From contig JALVNE010000050.1 in NCBI GenBank assembly GCA_027026755.1, positions 1-48,693 on the forward strand: a DNA stretch of 48,693 bases. The letters run 5' to 3'. Of this stretch, positions 15,252-24,219 are shown piece by piece. Origin of the DNA: Sedimenticola sp. GTDB taxonomy: Bacteria; Pseudomonadota; Gammaproteobacteria; Chromatiales; Chromatiaceae. A program made the translations under genes and the position numbers. Numbering within the stretch: the stretch's first letter is position 1; each line of letters begins with the position of its first letter. The notes below the pieces were generated by a model. The model had not been told where the DNA came from. It ran no database searches and saw only the letters and a list, made by a program, of their open reading frames with translations.

Positions 15252-17783
15252 ATGAAAATCATCTCCAGACTGCGGATTCATCTGCTGCTGATACTGGCGG
15301 CACTCTGCATTCCTGCCTCAGCCACGGCGGATTTCAACGATGTTGCTGGCCTGACAAATCCGGGTCAGGCACAAAGCAAGGATGAGGACAACAGTAATGA
15401 CGATGGCCTCCGAAGATATGGCCTGTCGATAAAAAGCGCCAAGTGGAAAAAGGAAAAGAAAAGACTTCAGGTCAGGGGAAGGGGCCCCAATGGCAATAAA
15501 CTGTACCTGGAATCCGTGGCCTCCGGCCAGGTTCTGGCCACGACCAGGATCCACTCCTACAGGTGGAAAGTCAGTGTCGTCCTCGATGACAAGGTTCCCT
15601 GCCGCGTGCGGGCCCGCCTGGACGATGGCCGTGTTGTGGAAAAGGATGTCAAGGACGCGCCCAAGGATTGTGATGATGGCGGCACGCCCCCGCCCCCTCC
15701 TCCGGTGGCAGGAGACTATACTGTATTGGCGGCGAATGACCTGGGGATGCACTGCGCGGATCAGGACTTCCGTCTGTTCAGCATTCTGCCTCCCTACAAC
15801 GTGCTGAACGCTCAGGTGTTGCGCAAAGGGAAAGAACCCGAGTTGTTGGCCCGCACTGATGGCATCGGGGTGACCTACAAGGCGGTTCCCAGCAATATCA
15901 TCGATCCCACGAATCCAGCTCTTCCTCCCATTGCCAGCAACTCCATTACGGCCACCAATCAGAATGATCTGATCAGTGGCATTTTCAAGTCCAATTTCTG
16001 GGATATAGCCTCCGGCCCCACGGGCAAGGGCATTGGTTTCCTCGCTTACGAGAAGCTCTATCCCGCGGGTATTCTGGGCTCGTTCCCCTTCGAGGCGGAT
16101 CTGGGCCTGCCAGCGCCCAATGTGGAAGAACTCTATCTGACCAATCCCGGTCACCTGACTGCGGAACAATCGGAAATGCCCGGTAAGGCAAATCCGTATC
16201 ATGCCAATGATGCCAAGCCTTTCAATGCCTATTACAAGGATTTCCCGTTCTTCATCGATTTCCCCTTTGGTTACACCATCCGGGGCTTCAAGCGATTCGC
16301 GGCTGAAGGCATTCCCACGGGTTATATCGATGACCAGGGCCGCACCAATGCCTATCCCCTGATGCGGGTGCAGGCACAGGATTCCAGCGGCAAGATACTC
16401 GCTTCCGTGGACGTGGTGACGCCGGTGGCGTCCGAGGCCGACTGCGCCATCTGTCATGCCAGTCAGAACGTCTGCGACCACGATACCACCAATACCCTGG
16501 TGTGTGACGATATTGCCAACTTCAAATACACTGGGGTGAACTTCATTACTGATGCCAGCATGGTCATTGGCGCCACGCCCGAGCAGCAGGTGATCAACGC
16601 GGCCAAGATCAATATCCTGCGCCTGCACGATCACAAGAACGGTACCTCCCTCGCGCCGGACAATGATGACGGCACCAATGCGGATGGCAGCACGCCCAAC
16701 GTGGTCTGCGCCAACTGCCATTATTCCCCGGCGTTGGATCTGGCGCACCTGGGCCCCACCGATGACAATGGCAAGGAGCAGACCCGCCATGTAAGCATGT
16801 CCCGGGCCATGCATGCCACCCACGGCAGGCTGCCCAATGTCGATCCCAATCTGTATGGCGATCTGTTCCCCATCATGCCGCCTCCCGATCAGCGGGCGGG
16901 CCTGGATGTGGATGGCCTGCTGGCGCAGACCTGTTACAACTGCCATCCCGGCAAGCGCACCAAATGCCTGCGGGGTGCCATGGGCGGCGCGGGCACCGTG
17001 TGTCAGGACTGCCATGGCCAGATGACCCAGGTAGGAGACGACTTCACCGAGAACTTCCCCAGCGTGCCTTTCCCGGCGGGGGCCAACCTGAACAAGCGCG
17101 TGTCCTGGGCGTCCGAACCCAAGTGTCAGTCCTGCCACGTGGGTGATGTGCTGCAGGTGGCGCAGCTGCGCAACAACGGACAGCTCAATGATGTCATCGT
17201 GAATGCGGTGGACAGTATGGGCAATCCTGACGGCTTGCGCCTGCAGATGACTTACCACAAGTCTGATCACATCATGAATGGCGGCCCCACGGATTTGAGC
17301 TTGCTGGATTTCCCCAATTCCCGTTTCGCCACCACGGAAGCCTTGTACAGGCTGAGTGGCGTTGGGAACAAAGGGCATGGCGATCTCAGTTGTGAGAACT
17401 GCCATGGCAGCACCCACGCCATCTGGCCCAACAACAACCCGTTCTCCAATGACAACAAGACGGCCATGGATCTGCAGGGGCATTCTGGAACCATCATCGA
17501 GTGTTCAACCTGTCATACGCAAGATATGGGTGATACGCTAGAAGGACCTCATGGGATGCATCCTGTTGGTGATACGCATTTCGCCAGGGGCGGGCATGAG
17601 GATATGGCAAAGCATGACAAGGACGCCTGTCGCGCATGTCATGGCCAGCATGGTGAAGGCAGCGTGTTGTCCAGAGCTGCGGCAGACCGGGTTTTGGAGA
17701 AGAAAGAGGATCATCAATTTCTCAATCTCGCCAAAGGTGATGTGGTGACCTGTTCCCTCTGTCATGAAAACAAGCTCAAATAA
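15252..17783 (+). CDS. Secreted nonaheme c-type cytochrome
   Basis: 843 residues. A Sec signal peptide (IHLLLILAALCIPASATA-D) is followed by a small beta-type domain (about 45-140), a Pro-rich linker (PPPPPPV), then a large domain starting YTVLAANDLGMHC. Nine CXXCH sites are visible: CAICH, CANCH, CYNCH, CQDCH, CQSCH, CENCH, CSTCH, CRACH and CSLCH, the last 9 residues from the end. All lie in the C-terminal half. The protein is exported and probably handles electron transfer in the periplasm or at the surface. The YTVLAANDLGMHCADQDF type occurs in proteobacterial multihaem proteins of unknown function. There is no outer-membrane porin partner or CymA-like quinol oxidase nearby. It is monocistronic, with a strong terminator. 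Confidence 0.93.
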   Translation: MKIISRLRIHLLLILAALCIPASATADFNDVAGLTNPGQAQSKDEDNSNDDGLRRYGLSIKSAKWKKEKKRLQVRGRGPNGNKLYLESVASGQVLATTRIHSYRWKVSVVLDDKVPCRVRARLDDGRVVEKDVKDAPKDCDDGGTPPPPPPVAGDYTVLAANDLGMHCADQDFRLFSILPPYNVLNAQVLRKGKEPELLARTDGIGVTYKAVPSNIIDPTNPALPPIASNSITATNQNDLISGIFKSNFWDIASGPTGKGIGFLAYEKLYPAGILGSFPFEADLGLPAPNVEELYLTNPGHLTAEQSEMPGKANPYHANDAKPFNAYYKDFPFFIDFPFGYTIRGFKRFAAEGIPTGYIDDQGRTNAYPLMRVQAQDSSGKILASVDVVTPVASEADCAICHASQNVCDHDTTNTLVCDDIANFKYTGVNFITDASMVIGATPEQQVINAAKINILRLHDHKNGTSLAPDNDDGTNADGSTPNVVCANCHYSPALDLAHLGPTDDNGKEQTRHVSMSRAMHATHGRLPNVDPNLYGDLFPIMPPPDQRAGLDVDGLLAQTCYNCHPGKRTKCLRGAMGGAGTVCQDCHGQMTQVGDDFTENFPSVPFPAGANLNKRVSWASEPKCQSCHVGDVLQVAQLRNNGQLNDVIVNAVDSMGNPDGLRLQMTYHKSDHIMNGGPTDLSLLDFPNSRFATTEALYRLSGVGNKGHGDLSCENCHGSTHAIWPNNNPFSNDNKTAMDLQGHSGTIIECSTCHTQDMGDTLEGPHGMHPVGDTHFARGGHEDMAKHDKDACRACHGQHGEGSVLSRAAADRVLEKKEDHQFLNLAKGDVVTCSLCHENKLK

Positions 17784-17869
17784 ACCAGTGCCGGGGCGCG
17801 GCCGGGATGGCTCCCAATAGGGGTGATCCGGCCCATGTTCCAGGCTTACAGCGAATATCCGCTCATTTT

Positions 17870-17896
17870 CCGCACCGTTATGGTGCGGTTTTTTTT
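17870..17896 (+). terminator. Terminator of the cytochrome gene
   Basis: Perfect 7-bp stem CCGCACC-GTTAT-GGTGCGG followed by eight Ts (17889-17896), 86 bases after the cytochrome stop. It separates the cytochrome from the two-component operon. Confidence 0.92.
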
Positions 17897-17932
17897 CAGT
17901 AGGAGGTTTTTCAGCAAGACGTGAAAATCCGC

Positions 17933-17963
17933 ATTAAGCTTCATGTAAGCCCGGTTTGTTAAT
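17933..17963 (+). promoter_or_regulatory. Second PmrA/QseB-like box, upstream of the response regulator
   Basis: ATTAAG (17933-17938), the same five-base spacer CTTCA, then TGTAAG (17944-17949), a near match to YTTAAK-N5-YTTAAK. A possible -10, GTTAAT, follows at 17958-17963. The shared spacer with the 15179 box supports one regulator binding both. It implies autoregulation of the two-component operon. Confidence 0.5.
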
Positions 17964-17998
17964 GTGGAAATACAGCCCTTCTCTGGGCTTTCGGACTC

Positions 17999-18061
17999 GG
18001 AATCGGAAAAGTGCGATTGTCCGATTCCCCCATTTTCAATGGTTTACAGCCATCGAAAATG
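17999..18061. repeat. CATTTTC hairpin repeat, copy 2
   Basis: A perfect inverted repeat GGAATCGGA / TCCGATTCC (17999-18007 and 18020-18028) is followed by CATTTTCAATGG-TTTACAG-CCATCGAAAATG (18031-18061, one G·T). It lies inside the predicted 5' leader of the response-regulator gene, ending 60 bases before its ATG. Otherwise the 338-base gap 17784-18121 holds only the terminator and the regulator box. Confidence 0.72.
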
Positions 18062-18121
18062 GCGATGCATCGTGGAAGCATTTTTCGGCAGAAAGTGGGC
18101 TGAGTTGGGCGAGGTCGCATC

Positions 18122-18787
18122 ATGAAGATACTGTTACTGGAAGATGATGCCTTGCTGGGGGAATGCGCCCGGGTGGGGTTGGCGCAGCGGGATTTCATGG
18201 TGGAATGGGTAACGGAAATCCGCCTGGCAAAGCGTTTGTTGCAGCGGCAAGAATATGATTGCCTGCTGCTGGATCTGAGTCTGCCGGATGGCGATGGCCT
18301 GAGCTTGCTGCGGGAGCTTCGCGACGCCGGTGACACCATTCCGGTGATCATCATCACCGCGCGCTATGAAGTCGATGAGCGCATCAAAGGGCTGGAATAC
18401 GGGGCCGATGACTACCTGACCAAACCTTATTCCCTGGATGAACTGGCGGCAAGGTTGCGCGCCGTGTTGCGGCGCCACGAGGGCAGGGCCAGCAATATCC
18501 TCGAATGCGGCAGGATTCGAATGGATCCCCTTTCCATGTCCACCAGTATCGATGGAAAGGAAATCGATCTTTCTCCCATGGAGTTCCGTCTGTTGCGCGC
18601 TTTTCTACAACAGGCGGGCAAGATCCAGACCAGGGACAGCCTGTTGCAGGCCTTGTGTGGTGACGGCACCGAGGAAGTGGCGAGCAATCTTCTCGACGTG
18701 CATATCCATCACCTGCGCAAGAAGCTGGGCAGTGAACGCATCAAGACCGTGCGTGGCCTGGGCTACATATTCATGAAGGAAGACTGA
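18122..18787 (+). CDS. OmpR-family response regulator, QseB/PmrA-like
   Basis: 221 residues. The receiver domain (1-115) has acidic pair E7-D8-D9, phospho-acceptor D51 (LLLDLSLPDGDG) and the conserved Lys in DDYLTKPYS. A winged-helix effector domain (about 125-220) ends with NLLDVHIHHLRKKLGSERIK and TVRGLGYIF, which is typical of the QseB/PmrA branch. It should bind direct repeats with 11-bp period, and such repeats are seen upstream of this gene and of the cytochrome gene. The sensor kinase follows 2 bases after the stop. Confidence 0.93.
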   Translation: MKILLLEDDALLGECARVGLAQRDFMVEWVTEIRLAKRLLQRQEYDCLLLDLSLPDGDGLSLLRELRDAGDTIPVIIITARYEVDERIKGLEYGADDYLTKPYSLDELAARLRAVLRRHEGRASNILECGRIRMDPLSMSTSIDGKEIDLSPMEFRLLRAFLQQAGKIQTRDSLLQALCGDGTEEVASNLLDVHIHHLRKKLGSERIKTVRGLGYIFMKED

Positions 18788-18789
18788 AC

Positions 18790-20235
18790 TTGCGTTACTC
18801 TGCATCACTGGGCCGGCGCCTGTTGTCCATCCTGACGGCAGCCATGCTGGTGGCGCTGGTTGTTACCGTTTCCAGTCTTCTGGGATACGTGGACAAGGAG
18901 GCCGAGGAGGTACTGGATGCCCGGCTGGTGCTGACCGCCGAGAACCTCCTGCGACAGTCCCGGCGGCATGTGCGGGAAGGCAATCTCAATGAGGCATGGC
19001 TGGCCCTGGAAACGGTGCGCGGCCTGGAGAATGCCTGGCTGGGAAAGTTTACCGATGCGGAAAAGATCGTGTTTGGCGATGATGATCGCAAGCCGGAAGC
19101 AGATGATGTCCGGTCCTATATCTGGCTCACCAGCGATGATGGCGAAGTGGTGGTAGGTGAGGTACTGCCTGGCTATGACCCCAACCACCCCAAGGAGCAA
19201 GGGTTGCGAACCATCCGTCACGGTGGCGCGGAATGGCGGGTGGCGGAAGTCCACAAGGAAGGCCTGCATCTCCATGTCGCTCAGCGGGACGATCTGAGAG
19301 CCTACCTGGTGAGGGAAATCGGCTGGAAGCTGATGGAAAAGCAGCTTATCGCCATTCCCGCAATCGTGTTTGTCCTCTGGCTGGGTATCCGGCGGGGCCT
19401 GAGGCCCCTGTCCCGCCTGAGCGAGCAGGTCGCCAGTCGCAAGCCGGACAATCTGCAGCCGGTACAGCTGGAACAGGTGCCCAGCGAAATCATTCCCCTG
19501 GTCAGGTCCATCAATGAGTTGCTGGAGCGCTTGCGCATCACCCTGGAGAGCGAACGCAACTTCACCGCCGATGCCGCACATGAACTGCGCAGTCCCCTGG
19601 CCGTGGTGCGCAACGTGGCGCGTATCATGGCCAGATCCGGGAATCTTGCGGAAGTCCACCAGGCCAGCGAGTTGCTGGACCAGAGCGCGGTGCGCATGGC
19701 AGATCTGCTTTCCCAGCTGCTGCATCTGTCGCGACTGGACAGCCTGGTGCAGGCAGATCCCTCGGGTCGTGTGTCACTGCGTGAACTGATAAGAGATGTC
19801 GTCGGTGAGCTGCTTCCCCTGGCTTCAGAAAAGGGTGTGCATGTGGCTTATCTGGCGGATGAAGACGTCTTCATTTCCGGTGAAGGGGAGCTGCTTCGCC
19901 TGATGTTCCGCAACCTGATTGGCAATGGGGTGAAATACGGGCAACAGGATGTCGGGATTCACACGCGGATTGACGAGGGTAGCCTGCTCATCGATATAGT
20001 GGATGATGGCCCGGGTGTGGATGTGAACGAGCTGCCGCATCTGTTCGAGCGTTTTTACCGAAATCAGCTCGCCAAGCAGAGAGTGGAAGGCAGTGGCCTG
20101 GGACTTTCCATCGTGCGGCGCGTGGCGGAGCTGCATGGTTTCGATGTCAGCGCAGCCAACCGTATGGAAGCTGGCCTGGTGGTCACAGTGCGTGTTCCTC
20201 CAGGCGCCTGGTGGCAGGTGCCCGATGAACGGTAG
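18790..20235 (+). CDS. Sensor histidine kinase, QseC/PmrB-like
   Basis: 481 residues from a TTG start 2 bases after the regulator stop (next ATG is 18 codons in, within the first membrane span). TM1 is about 9-32, a periplasmic sensor region runs to about 185, and TM2 is about 188-207. HAMP-like linker RGLRPLSRLSEQVASRKPDN follows. Catalytic parts: H-box FTADAAHELRSPLA with His264, N-box RNLIGNGVKYG, G1 DIVDDGPGVD, F-box LFERFYR and G2 GSGLGLSIVRR, so an active kinase. The periplasmic part is acidic (DAEKIVFGDDDRKPEADDV), which in PmrB and PhoQ sensors relates to cation sensing; the ligand here is unknown. Confidence 0.93.
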   Translation: MRYSASLGRRLLSILTAAMLVALVVTVSSLLGYVDKEAEEVLDARLVLTAENLLRQSRRHVREGNLNEAWLALETVRGLENAWLGKFTDAEKIVFGDDDRKPEADDVRSYIWLTSDDGEVVVGEVLPGYDPNHPKEQGLRTIRHGGAEWRVAEVHKEGLHLHVAQRDDLRAYLVREIGWKLMEKQLIAIPAIVFVLWLGIRRGLRPLSRLSEQVASRKPDNLQPVQLEQVPSEIIPLVRSINELLERLRITLESERNFTADAAHELRSPLAVVRNVARIMARSGNLAEVHQASELLDQSAVRMADLLSQLLHLSRLDSLVQADPSGRVSLRELIRDVVGELLPLASEKGVHVAYLADEDVFISGEGELLRLMFRNLIGNGVKYGQQDVGIHTRIDEGSLLIDIVDDGPGVDVNELPHLFERFYRNQLAKQRVEGSGLGLSIVRRVAELHGFDVSAANRMEAGLVVTVRVPPGAWWQVPDER

Positions 20236-20401
20236 GGTGGATGGGAGTCTGTTGCCCGGCAGGATGTTGAAAAAACAGCCTTTCCGCTTCCGTGACTGAA
20301 TAAAGTCCACACAGAGGAGCAACGGACCGCAGGTGCCTGTCAGGACTAGGGCGGTTGCTTCGGGCTTTATTTACCAACCATGGATGCGCTATGCTCACGC
20401 G

Positions 20402-22018
20402 ATGATCCTCAGCAGCATTCGAAACCGCATACTGGTATTTTCGCTGGCAGCCACTTTACTGCCTTCTTTTATTTTGGGCTGGATGTATTTCCAGCAGTCC
20501 CGGCAGGCCCTGCTGGACAATACGGCGCGTGAAATGAAGGCGGTGGCTTCCCAGGCGGAAAGGGAGACGTTGCTCTGGCTGAAGGAGCATCTGTATGAAC
20601 TTCGGGTTTTTTCCGGTTCCTACCTGTTGTCGGAAGCCATGGGAAACTATCGTCGGCTTCAACTGGAGGGCGAGGAGAATCCGCAGGACGTGACGGATGA
20701 ACTCAAGAGCTATCTGTCACTGGTGCGTGACAAGTACAGTTATTACAGCAAGCTGCTGGTATTCGACAACCAGGGGCAGCTCATCGTGCAGGAACCCGAG
20801 GATCAGGAGGAGGCGGCGCTTCCAGATGACTGGCAGGCGCAACTGGAAAGTAAACACGCGGTCATGGGTGAGTTTCATCGTGAGGACAGTACCGGCCAGC
20901 CGCTGCTTATGCTGGGCGTCCCCATCACCTCGGAAAACGATAATGTGGAAGGTGTACTGGCGGCGGAAATCCAGCCCGTGGAATTGTTGATTACCTTGCG
21001 TTCCCTGCTGTCCAAGAATGAGAACAAGGGATCGGGAGCGCGTTTGATGCTTATCGACAGTCAGGGAGAAGTGGTGCTGGATGCAACAGATGAAAACCGG
21101 GGAGAAACCGGTGGCAAGTGGAAGCTGGCCCTCCCGCCGGATGAGGCGCGAGGGCTGGCCCCTTACCGAAACAGCCAGGGCAAGGATGTTCTGGGACTGT
21201 TGATGCCGGTACCCGGAACATCCTGGGCGGTTCTTATGGAAAAACCCCGGGATCTGTTGTTTACGGATATCGAGCGTGTCAGGAACATGGCGGTACTGGT
21301 GGTGGCGGGCATCGTTGCGCTGATAGGCGGCATTGCCTGGCTGCTGGCCAGGGAGATCATCAAACCGCTTGGTGAACTGACTGCCGCGGCCCGCGAAGTG
21401 GCGAAAGGCAATCTCGATGTGACCATCGAGTTGCGGCGCAAGGATGAACTGGGCTTTGCTTCTTCCGTATTCAATGACATGGTCGGGCAACTCCGCCGTA
21501 GCCGGGAGCGCCTGGAAAAACTTTCCAATACGGATTTTCTGACGCGTCTTCCCAATCGGGCTGCCACCCTGGAGGCGCTGTCCGGAATGCTCAAACGCTG
21601 CCAACGCTACTCCCGGGTATTTTCCCTGCTGATGATCGATGTGGATCATTTCAAGTCCATCAATGACAGACTGGGTCATGTGGCCGGTGATGAAGTGCTG
21701 CGCCAAGTGGCTTCCATCCTCAGGGAGCAGATGCGGGAGGTGGACATCATCGGGCGTTATGGGGGGGAGGAGTTCATTGCCCTGCTGGATGAGACGGATG
21801 AAGAGTCCGCGCAGGTCGCCGCCGAGCGGATTCGCAGGGCGATTGCGTCCTCGGAAATCACATACCAGGGATCCCCGCTGCATGTTACTGTCAGTATTGG
21901 AATTGCAGTGGCGGAAGCGGGAAACGATGACGCGGAGAGCCTCATCGACCGTGCCGACAAGGCCATGTACCACGCCAAGCAGAATGGCCGGGACAGGTTC
22001 GAGCTGGCCGCGGGCTGA
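20402..22018 (+). CDS. Membrane diguanylate cyclase (Cache-HAMP-GGDEF)
   Basis: 538 residues from the ATG at 20402; in-frame ATG 20384 and GTG 20333 would add residues before TM1 and none has a good ribosome-binding site. TM1 is RNRILVFSLAATLLPSFILG, followed by a periplasmic double-Cache-like sensor (about 35-290), TM2 about 293-316, and HAMP (IIKPLGELTAAAREVAKGNL). The GGDEF domain has active site G454-G-E-E-F458 and the inhibitory-site motif R445-E-V-D448 exactly five residues before it. It should make c-di-GMP with product feedback. It is 166 bases downstream of the kinase on the same strand and ends 12 bases from a converging gene. Confidence 0.93.
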   Translation: MILSSIRNRILVFSLAATLLPSFILGWMYFQQSRQALLDNTAREMKAVASQAERETLLWLKEHLYELRVFSGSYLLSEAMGNYRRLQLEGEENPQDVTDELKSYLSLVRDKYSYYSKLLVFDNQGQLIVQEPEDQEEAALPDDWQAQLESKHAVMGEFHREDSTGQPLLMLGVPITSENDNVEGVLAAEIQPVELLITLRSLLSKNENKGSGARLMLIDSQGEVVLDATDENRGETGGKWKLALPPDEARGLAPYRNSQGKDVLGLLMPVPGTSWAVLMEKPRDLLFTDIERVRNMAVLVVAGIVALIGGIAWLLAREIIKPLGELTAAAREVAKGNLDVTIELRRKDELGFASSVFNDMVGQLRRSRERLEKLSNTDFLTRLPNRAATLEALSGMLKRCQRYSRVFSLLMIDVDHFKSINDRLGHVAGDEVLRQVASILREQMREVDIIGRYGGEEFIALLDETDEESAQVAAERIRRAIASSEITYQGSPLHVTVSIGIAVAEAGNDDAESLIDRADKAMYHAKQNGRDRFELAAG

Positions 22019-22030
22019 ACCCGGCTTGAT

Positions 22031-22858
22031 TCATGAGTCTGCCCGGGCTGGCGGGGGTTCTCGCTCGGATATGGTGCGGGCGGGCAGAACCTTCAACAGG
22101 CTGAAATGTACCCAGCCGAGCTTTCCATCCGGCCCCTTGACTTTCACCCAAAGACCCTGTCTGTCGGTGACGGATACCCGGGTTCCCTCGGGTAAGGTGG
22201 ACAGTATTTTCGCTTTCAACCCTGGCCTGCTGCGCATATTGGCCGCATCAAGTGTCTCCATCAGCACAGGGACCGGGAAGGCCGAACCCTTTCCCTCGGT
22301 ATCGGATTGCAGGGATTTCATTTGTCCCAGAGCCTGCCTGGCCTGGTTTGCCAGGTAACGGGAGCCATCGTAGTTGTCTTCCGCCAACGCCTGATCTGCC
22401 ATTTCCAGGTAATGACGGGCACGCGCCAGCCATTCCCGTTGGCGGGGAGGCATATCCTGTTCCCTGATCGATTCCATCTCGACCTTGAATTCAGCCAGAT
22501 CCGTCACCATTCCCGCCTTGCTGTAGTGGTTGCGAATCCGGGCCTTGGTGTTCACGACCTCTTGTATGGCCCGATCCAGCGACTGTTGCAGCTGACGGTT
22601 CTTGGAATCACGCTCCGCCAGTTCCAGGCGAAGCTCCAGCAACTGTTGTTCCTGTTCCTGGTTTTTTGCCTGCAACAGGCGAAGTTGTTCCTGCAGTTTA
22701 CGGCTGGCGGCTTCGGCCTGCACCTTCTGCAGGCTGGTATCCGGTGTGGTAACCGGCGGCGGTGGTGGGCATAGCTTGGCGTCTTTTTTCGGCGAGGTGC
22801 AGCCTCCCAGCGGCAGGAGCAGGAGCAGAGCGGACAACGTGGAGATCAGCGAAGACAT
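22031..22858 (-). CDS. Coiled-coil lipoprotein with C-terminal SH3b domain
   Basis: 275 residues from ATG 22858 (in-frame ATG 22915 would add 19 basic residues; neither has a clear ribosome-binding site). The lipobox is LLLLPLGGC (Cys20). Residues about 40-115 form a strong heptad coiled coil rich in Gln, Leu and Glu (LQEQLRLLQAKNQEQEQQLL). A helical middle (ARARHYLEMADQALAEDNYD) follows, then an SH3-like domain (VLMETLDAANMRSRPGLKAK to DGKLGWVHFSLLKVL). SH3b lipoproteins usually contact peptidoglycan or envelope partners. It is third of a minus-strand trio; the gap to the upstream gene is short. Confidence 0.82.
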   Translation of the reverse strand: MSSLISTLSALLLLLPLGGCTSPKKDAKLCPPPPPVTTPDTSLQKVQAEAASRKLQEQLRLLQAKNQEQEQQLLELRLELAERDSKNRQLQQSLDRAIQEVVNTKARIRNHYSKAGMVTDLAEFKVEMESIREQDMPPRQREWLARARHYLEMADQALAEDNYDGSRYLANQARQALGQMKSLQSDTEGKGSAFPVPVLMETLDAANMRSRPGLKAKILSTLPEGTRVSVTDRQGLWVKVKGPDGKLGWVHFSLLKVLPARTISEREPPPARADS

Positions 22859-22929
22859 ACGCGGTACCGAAGCGGCCGTCGGGGAACCGGGCGGTCTGGC
22901 AGTGCGGCGGGGCATGGAGGAATACGGAT

Positions 22930-23697
22930 TCAATAGATGTGTTCCTCCAGTCTGATGCCCAGTATTTCCAGCATGGTACCGCCAAAAGCTCCCCCGATGA
23001 CGCCACCCAGCAGCCCCAGGGGCGCGGCGTCCAGCACGCCCTGATAGCGGCTGGTCTGTCCCAGTTCGGGAACGGTGAGATAGCTTTCTCCGATGATCCA
23101 GAATACGGAGGCTACACTGATGGCGATCACTCCGCTCACCAGTGGGCCGCCTATTTTCAGCGCCAACGGGCTGCTCAGGAAGGGAAGGCGGTGTTTGATC
23201 AGGTACACATAACACAGCCCCACCAGGGAAACAGCAATGGCGGTGACCAGCCAGTGGTTGTTCAGCAAGGAGCTGCTGCTGACGATGAAATAGAGTAGGG
23301 GGCCGGAAACCAGCCCGGCGATGAGACCGGTGCCTGTCTGCGCCAGGGGCTGGGAATCGCGAATTTCCCGCTTGGTGAAAAAGCTGCCGGCAACGAAGCC
23401 CGCTGCCAGTGCAATTCCCAGGAGCACCAGGGGCTGGTGGTAACCGGCAAAAAGTATCTGGTAGGAAATGGCAGTGAGTATGCCGGTCAGGCTGCCTCCC
23501 AGGGCGACCAGCATGCTGCCAAAAAAAGCGGAGATGACCATTCCGGAAAGTGTGCAAGCCAGCATCAGCGCCAGCCAGGGAGGAAGCCCCTCGATAAGCA
23601 GAAAACTCAGCATTCCGGCAAAAAAACCGCCGAACAGGGCACCGGAGAATCCCCAGATGATGGCCTTGCCCAGAATTTTCAACAGCTTGTCCAGCAT
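22930..23697 (-). CDS. Polytopic membrane protein, unknown
   Basis: 255 residues with about seven predicted spans, rich in Gly and Leu. Several spans contain small-residue runs (FSGALFGGFFAGMLSFLLIE near the start, LGLLGGVIGGAFGGTMLEIL near the end) that suggest tight helix packing or a glycine-zipper arrangement. I recognise no named family. The ends are similar in character (IIWGFSGALFGGFF against GLLGGVIGGAFGG), which may reflect an internal duplication. It is placed 7 bases after the upstream 120-residue secreted protein, so the two are probably co-transcribed with the SH3 lipoprotein. Confidence 0.8.
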   Translation of the reverse strand: MLDKLLKILGKAIIWGFSGALFGGFFAGMLSFLLIEGLPPWLALMLACTLSGMVISAFFGSMLVALGGSLTGILTAISYQILFAGYHQPLVLLGIALAAGFVAGSFFTKREIRDSQPLAQTGTGLIAGLVSGPLLYFIVSSSSLLNNHWLVTAIAVSLVGLCYVYLIKHRLPFLSSPLALKIGGPLVSGVIAISVASVFWIIGESYLTVPELGQTSRYQGVLDAAPLGLLGGVIGGAFGGTMLEILGIRLEEHIY

Positions 23698-23704
23698 ATC
23701 CAGT

Positions 23705-24067
23705 TTATGTCTCAGCAGGGCGGCTGCGTATCAGCCGGCTCCCGCCAGTGGATTTGCAGAATGTCAAAGGGGCGCCACTCTTGTGAGGTGAAAAGCGCAC
23801 CCCCTGGCGGGGTATGGTGGTGTCCGCAAGAGTATCCAGAATCCTGATGTCTCCCTGATTGCCCGATTCCGGGGTATTCCAATGGCGGCTTTCTCCATCT
23901 TTAGCTGCGTTCAACGTGTTCTGCAAGCTCTGGGACAGGGCGGTCCCGTCGGCATCACTGAAATCGCCCAGGCTGGAGTTGCGCAGCCACTGCCAGTTGC
24001 TGGCCTGACAGGCAAAGGACGCCCAGCCCAGGGTCGCGGTCAGAAGCACAGGCATTGTTTGTTTCAT
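23705..24067 (-). CDS. Small secreted protein resembling 17-kDa surface antigen domain
   Basis: 120 residues with signal peptide (MKQTMPVLLTATLGWASFAC, then QA-S). The part SLQNTLNAAKDGESRHWNTP followed by ESGNQGDI resembles the W-x-N-P-x-S/T-G-x-x-G core of the RT0821/Lpp0805 (17-kDa surface antigen) family, and CKSTGGSRL near the end fits the usual C-x-x-x-x-G-x-W region loosely. The match is by eye and weak at the C-terminus. It is the first gene of a minus-strand trio. Confidence 0.6.
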   Translation of the reverse strand: MKQTMPVLLTATLGWASFACQASNWQWLRNSSLGDFSDADGTALSQSLQNTLNAAKDGESRHWNTPESGNQGDIRILDTLADTTIPRQGVRFSPHKSGAPLTFCKSTGGSRLIRSRPAET

Positions 24068-24219
24068 GGGCAGTGTGTCCAGCGTCTTGTCCGGTGGTTC
24101 GCGGTACTGGCAGGGGGTAAAAACATCGTTTTTCGACCCCCTGTCAGGGCAATTCTACACCTTATCCGGGGATTTGCATCCTGCAGCCATGTCTATGCAG
24201 CAAACAGGGTAGTTTTTCA

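Noticed and set aside
15318..17483. A 721-codon open frame on the minus strand opposite the nonaheme cytochrome
   Set aside because: The plus strand has nine haem motifs, a signal peptide and a terminator. The opposite frame is low-complexity and matches nothing; it is a GC-bias shadow.
23705..23790. Frameshift at the 3' end of the small secreted protein, because an alternative frame also reads open to a TGA
   Set aside because: The annotated frame keeps the CKSTGG segment that fits the family better. Without an alignment a frameshift cannot be supported.
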